In this document: positions 19,795 to 23,293 of the stretch, in pieces
Layout of the letters: each line of letters opens with the position of its first letter
How positions within the stretch are numbered: position 1 is the first letter of the stretch
NCBI GenBank assembly: GCA_005223375.1
Contig: RXOD01004376.1
Location: forward strand, 1 to 23,293
DNA from: Amoebophrya sp. AT5.2
Taxonomy: Eukaryota; Sar; Dinophyceae; Syndiniales; Amoebophryaceae
Direction: 5' to 3'
DNA length: 23,293 nucleotides
Position numbers and translations under genes: made by a program
The notes under the pieces: model-generated
Told to the model about the DNA's origin: nothing
Databases searched by the model: none
Seen by the model: only the letters and a program-made list of their open reading frames with translations

Positions 19795-21048
19795 TGCAGG
19801 CTTGGTGGGCTGTTGTTTCATCACGGACATGAAATGGTCCCAACATCATCATTTCCTTGATGTAGTTTTCCCGAGTCAGAGTCAATGTCCAACAGAGAGA
19901 CCGATAAAGTCACGTCGAAAGCCAATCGCTTCAAGGTTTGCTTGCGCTAACGCTATTCTTGGATTTGCTTTTTTGCCTCGCTTTTTCGTGGTCCAACACG
20001 AATTGTGGTCGCCAAATAGGCGCGAAGGGGGCGCATTGATGCCAGCTTATTTGGAGGCTAAAACAAAACTCTTCTGTGCCCCCGCACCGCCATTGACCAC
20101 TACCATGAAAACACGAAGCAAAACTCAATTGAGGAGCTCAGGAAACAGAAAATCGTAAATCGATGTCGAAAACAGCGCAACACAGATGCCGTGACTAACG
20201 AACGGCGAGTTGAAGATCTGCTCTCCCACCACGGAAGCAGCCTCCCTTCACATCCTAGTCAAGATAGATGTCGATATCGCATGAGGGGATCCATCGGACG
20301 AACAAGTTCAAGTTGTCTATGCCCGACTGTTTTTTTCGTATGATTTGTGTCGTCGGCATTCATCAGAAGCAAGTCATCCGTCTGATCAGCAGCTCGAAGA
20401 ATGAATCTCCGTCGTCTCTCTGCGCAAGTAGAGGTGTTGGCCCCACCAAATCGAATCGCAAAGGTCTATCGCTATCATGAAGATGAAAAAATTTCTGTTT
20501 TTTTCCCTCTGTACGGTCGACTAGCAGGCGGCAGACCACGATGCCACCAATGACGTGTTGCACATCAACTTTCTGTTGAGGCCGGCAAGACCTTCATCTT
20601 TCTACTCCTTCGAACAATTTGAATTCGAACGAAGTCCCTGGCTCTCATTTTATCACGACACAGGCTCACGATCGATGCGCGGCGTGTGATGTACAATCTA
20701 CGTCCCCCACTAATCAATGTAAGTAGGAGCTTGTCATCATGATCCACGACAATTTTATTGCCAAAGTCGAAGACACTTACCTTAGCGCCGTCTCGATCGC
20801 AGGCAGGAGTAGGTCGTTTACTTCGCCCTTCATTTCATCAGCTACGGCAGCTTCATGGAGATCACCATCGCAAGAGCAAGAAGTAGAACATGAAGATCAT
20901 CATGGCGAAGGTTTTACTTCTTGGTCTTGTGATTGACGCTGTTCAATGATAATTGACGAAGGGGGGCCGCCAGGAGGGTACTAACTCGGACCGGACTCCT
21001 AACAAGTAAAAATCCAAAAAAATCAAAATCAGCCGAGTCAGAATGAAT

Positions 21049-21213
21049 CTATCTATCAGTATCAGAATCAATTCCGTGCAAAGCGTGCTTTCTTTCGAAT
21101 CCGACCAGCAGGAAGTAAATATCGACGGCGAGCAGAGCCAGAGCCGGCAGAGCTGCGATGAGAATGGCAAAGATATCAAAGAATGAGTTCTTGTGCAGCA
21201 TCCGTCGGCTCAT
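21049..21213 (-). CDS. Possible small single-pass membrane protein, 54 residues
   Basis: On the - strand the ATG at 21213-21211 opens a frame of 54 codons ending at TAG (21051-21049). It has a basic N-terminus (MSRRMLHKN), one long hydrophobic segment (about residues 10-39: FFDIFAILIAALPALALLAV then DIYFLLVGF) and a charged end (ERKHALHGIDSDTDR). The arrangement looks like a genuine small membrane protein. An AG dinucleotide sits directly before the ATG, compatible with a splice or trans-splice acceptor. It would be the only - strand gene here and would diverge from the CHERP-like gene 287 bases away. I recognise no family; it could instead be an exon of a longer gene or a chance frame. Confidence 0.35.
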   Translation of the reverse strand: MSRRMLHKNSFFDIFAILIAALPALALLAVDIYFLLVGFERKHALHGIDSDTDR

Positions 21214-21395
21214 CTTGCACGCACTCCTGCTCGTTAGAACATCGGCGGACAGGAGTTAGAAGACATCGGCGCACGACTGGGACCTCCGCGGCGGCGCCCT
21301 CACCCTGCTTTTTGCAGCTGCGCAGCTGTACTTCTACTACTTCCTGGAAGCAGAAGTAGCGCTAGCGGCAGCAGTTGATAGAGATACTGATCGAA

Positions 21396-21439
21396 CGGAG
21401 CCACGACGACACGCGGGGCGGAGCCACGACGACACGCGG
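21396..21439 (+). repeat. 21-bp direct repeat, two copies, 5' of the CHERP-like gene
   Basis: Two identical 21-base copies (starting CGGAGCCACGACGAC) lie at 21396-21416 and 21419-21439 with two bases between (period 23). They sit 62 bases before the ATG at 21501, probably in the 5' leader. Confidence 0.85.
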
Positions 21440-21500
21440 AGATAGTAGACGCCGACGCTCCTTCTGTACCTGTAGTACTTCTGGGCCGCAACATCAGCAG

Positions 21501-23293
21501 ATGGATCTTTCGATTGACGACATCGTGAGCCAGGCGATTGGCGGCTGGACGCAGCCCTCCGTCCCCGCCGGTGGAATCTCACAGCTCTCTGAGGAGGTGC
21601 GGAAGCGGATCGACACCACCATCGAGTACGTCCAGACCCACGGCGGCCTCGCATGCGTGGAACAGCTGAAAAGGCGGAACTCGAGCAACCCGAAGTACAA
21701 CTTCCTGTTCCACGGCGAGGGCAGCGAGTACTGGAGCCAGCGACTGCAGAGCCTGAGTCTGTTACCTCCAAGTGCAAGTAGTAGCGGGGGAGCGGGAGGG
21801 GAGGTGGGCCGCGGCGGGGGCGCGGCTGGTGTAGTGGTGCAGCAGCCGCGGACGCAGCAGAGAATCCCTGGCGGGGGAGGGGTCCTGGGGACCCTTCCGA
21901 ACGCCGCGCAGCACCAAGGGCTGCACACGAGCAGCAAGGCCGGCGGCATGATGCTGGGCCAGGGGGGCCTCGGACTCCAGGGCCACCAGCACCAGCAGCC
22001 GATGTATCAACAGCAGCTCGCGGGGGCGGGGGCCCCGCCGTACGTGAGCGCCGCGCAGCACGTGCTCGACGGGGGACATCACCTTCATGCGCAACATGTA
22101 CAACATGCTGCAGGTGCCACGCCTTCCGCGTCGAACAGCACGGAGAAGCCCCTCCCGAAGATAGGAGGGGTGCCGACCCCGCACGAGGAGCTGACGCCGG
22201 TGCAAAAACTAGCCCTGATGAAGTACCCGGAGCCCGTCTTCGAGAAGGACATCCCGCCCGCAATGAAGCAGCAGTGGGAAAACATCTTCAAGAGCCTCCA
22301 AAACATACCCAGCGCGGAACACATTAAGCAGGGCAGGAACTGGCTGGAAAAAGCACTCAACATGGGCGTGCAATACGTAGTTATATTTTTTTATGCTATT
22401 TATTTTTTATCGACAAGAAAAAAGACAGAGCAGGAATCAGAGTCCATTGGCTTGGGTTAGGGTGGAACTTGTTCCAGTGTAGTACAACAACACATGCAGT
22501 ATGCAGCATACTTTCTTAAAGTACAAGTTGTAAAGTAACTAATGAGCAACTGCGGCGAAGGCGATCATGTGAAATTTGCTCCTTCTTTCTCCCGTCGGCT
22601 CACGACGATTTGATAAATGATCGGTGCAAAAATCAATCGATCGTCTCGGACAGGTGGTCTACTTCGTGTATGCGCAGCTGCTCGACGGGGAGCGGAAGTT
22701 CAGCCAAACCGTGAATATCCTCTATGTAATTCACGACGTGCTGCAGTGCGAGGCGTTTTCCAAGCAAAACGCGTCCACCTGGCGGTACATTCCCGCGATA
22801 AAGCCTTTTCTCCCCTGGATGCTGCGCGCCAGCCACAAGCTGGCGAAGGACGAGGGGGAGCGGCAAAAAGTGCTCAAGCTCCTCACCCTCTGGGTGGAGC
22901 GCAAGTGCCTGCAGGAAACAGAAAGCCAGGAGTTCCGAATTCTGGTGGAAACGCAGGAGGTCCTGCCGGACAAAGAGGAGCCAGCAGCCGCTGGTACGAA
23001 GCAAATAAAAAATTTTGATTTTCATCTCACCTTTCATGTGCTCGCATAATAATTCACAAAATGAAATAAATTTAGATAGGCGGAACATCAAATTCAAATC
23101 ATCTCAACCAAAGCCTCGCGCTGCACTTCAAAAATGTCGCTCAGGCAACGCGTTCGGCGGCGGCAGCCAGTCGTGGATGAACCAGAGCTGGTGGTCTTCG
23201 TGGGGCAGCTGGGATGGCAGTGGCATGTGGGCGACGCCCAGCGCACCGAGCGGACAGCCCCAGCAGCAGGTCGCGGGGGGGCCAGCGGCAGCC
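21501..23293 (+). CDS. CHERP-like splicing factor: SURP domain plus CID domain (3' end outside window)
   Basis: Exons 21501-22376, 22654-22993 and 23145-23293 (continuing beyond the edge). Introns are 22377-22653 (GTAGTT...GACAG) and 22994-23144 (GTACGA...CTCAG). An alternative donor GTGCAA at 22368 would shorten the first exon by three residues. Residues about 34-84 are a SURP/SWAP domain (RIDTTIEYVQTHGGL, then NPKYNFLF and a Tyr-Trp end). A Gly/Gln/His-rich linker of about 120 residues follows, then KYPEPVFEKDIPP leading into a CID (RNA polymerase II CTD-interacting) domain split by the first intron, with ILYVIHDVLQCEAF and VLKLLTLWVERK as conserved helices. The third exon is Gly/Ser/Trp-rich. 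A short N-terminus, then SURP, then CID matches CHERP; U2SURP shares the SURP-CID order but has an RRM first, which is absent here. It is expected in the nucleus with U2 snRNP. The expected G-patch would lie off the right edge. Confidence 0.85.

Larger units (their letters stand above)
19795..21500. other. 1.7-kb spacer; one possible small - strand gene
   Basis: No + strand gene is supported in this, the longest spacer. Short frames at 19850-20160 and 20268-20480 have no family resemblance. A 54-codon - strand frame at 21049-21213 is listed separately. A 21-bp direct repeat lies at 21396-21439. No RNA gene was recognised. Confidence 0.45.

Noticed and set aside
21337..22263. A 308-codon - strand frame opposite the CHERP-like gene
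   Set aside because: Arg/Ser/Ala/Pro-rich shadow; the + strand carries recognisable SURP and CID domains split by good introns.

Overview
This window looks like nuclear DNA from a flagellated protist, most probably an alveolate of dinoflagellate type. The genes are interrupted by short introns (about 120 to 510 bases) with GT-AG borders. Exons are GC-rich and arginine/alanine-rich, while introns and spacers are clearly more AT-rich. All eight well-supported genes read on the + strand, separated by spacers of about 0.6 to 1.7 kb. One gene encodes an axonemal (flagellar) dynein-regulatory-complex subunit. The lineage is an inference: no rRNA gene, spliced-leader gene or organelle sequence is present to fix it.

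Layout from left to right: a hairpin at the left edge; a VAP-type ER membrane-contact protein (840-1767, 2 exons); a monofunctional bacterial-type homoserine dehydrogenase (2785-4521, 3 exons); an ABCG half-transporter with a large insertion in its ATPase domain (5430-9205, 3 exons); an unrecognised signal-peptide, single-pass membrane protein with two tandem eight-cysteine modules (9982-11903, 2 exons); a short-chain dehydrogenase of the retinol-dehydrogenase/WWOX kind (12745-13878, 1 exon); an unrecognised predicted secreted helical protein (14444-15748, 2 exons); a DRC5/TCTE1 leucine-rich-repeat protein (17070-19794, 7 exons); and the 5' part of a CHERP-like SURP plus CID splicing factor (21501 to beyond the right edge). 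A possible 54-residue membrane protein lies on the - strand at 21049-21213.

The genes do not form a pathway. They cover lipid contact sites, aspartate-family amino acid synthesis, membrane export, the cell surface, redox metabolism, flagellar motility and RNA processing, as expected of a gene-dense eukaryotic segment. I reconstructed exon borders by hand from reading phase, GT/AG borders and continuity with remembered family patterns, so a border may be off by a few codons where I say so.

The most unusual items are the duplicated eight-cysteine module with an intron between its copies, a perfect 27-bp inverted repeat inside intron 4 of the DRC5 gene, a 5' splice-site preference for GTAC rather than GTAAGT, and the roughly 220-residue insertion between the D-loop and H-loop of the ABCG protein. 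I did not see a defence system, CRISPR array, recognisable transposase, tRNA or rRNA.
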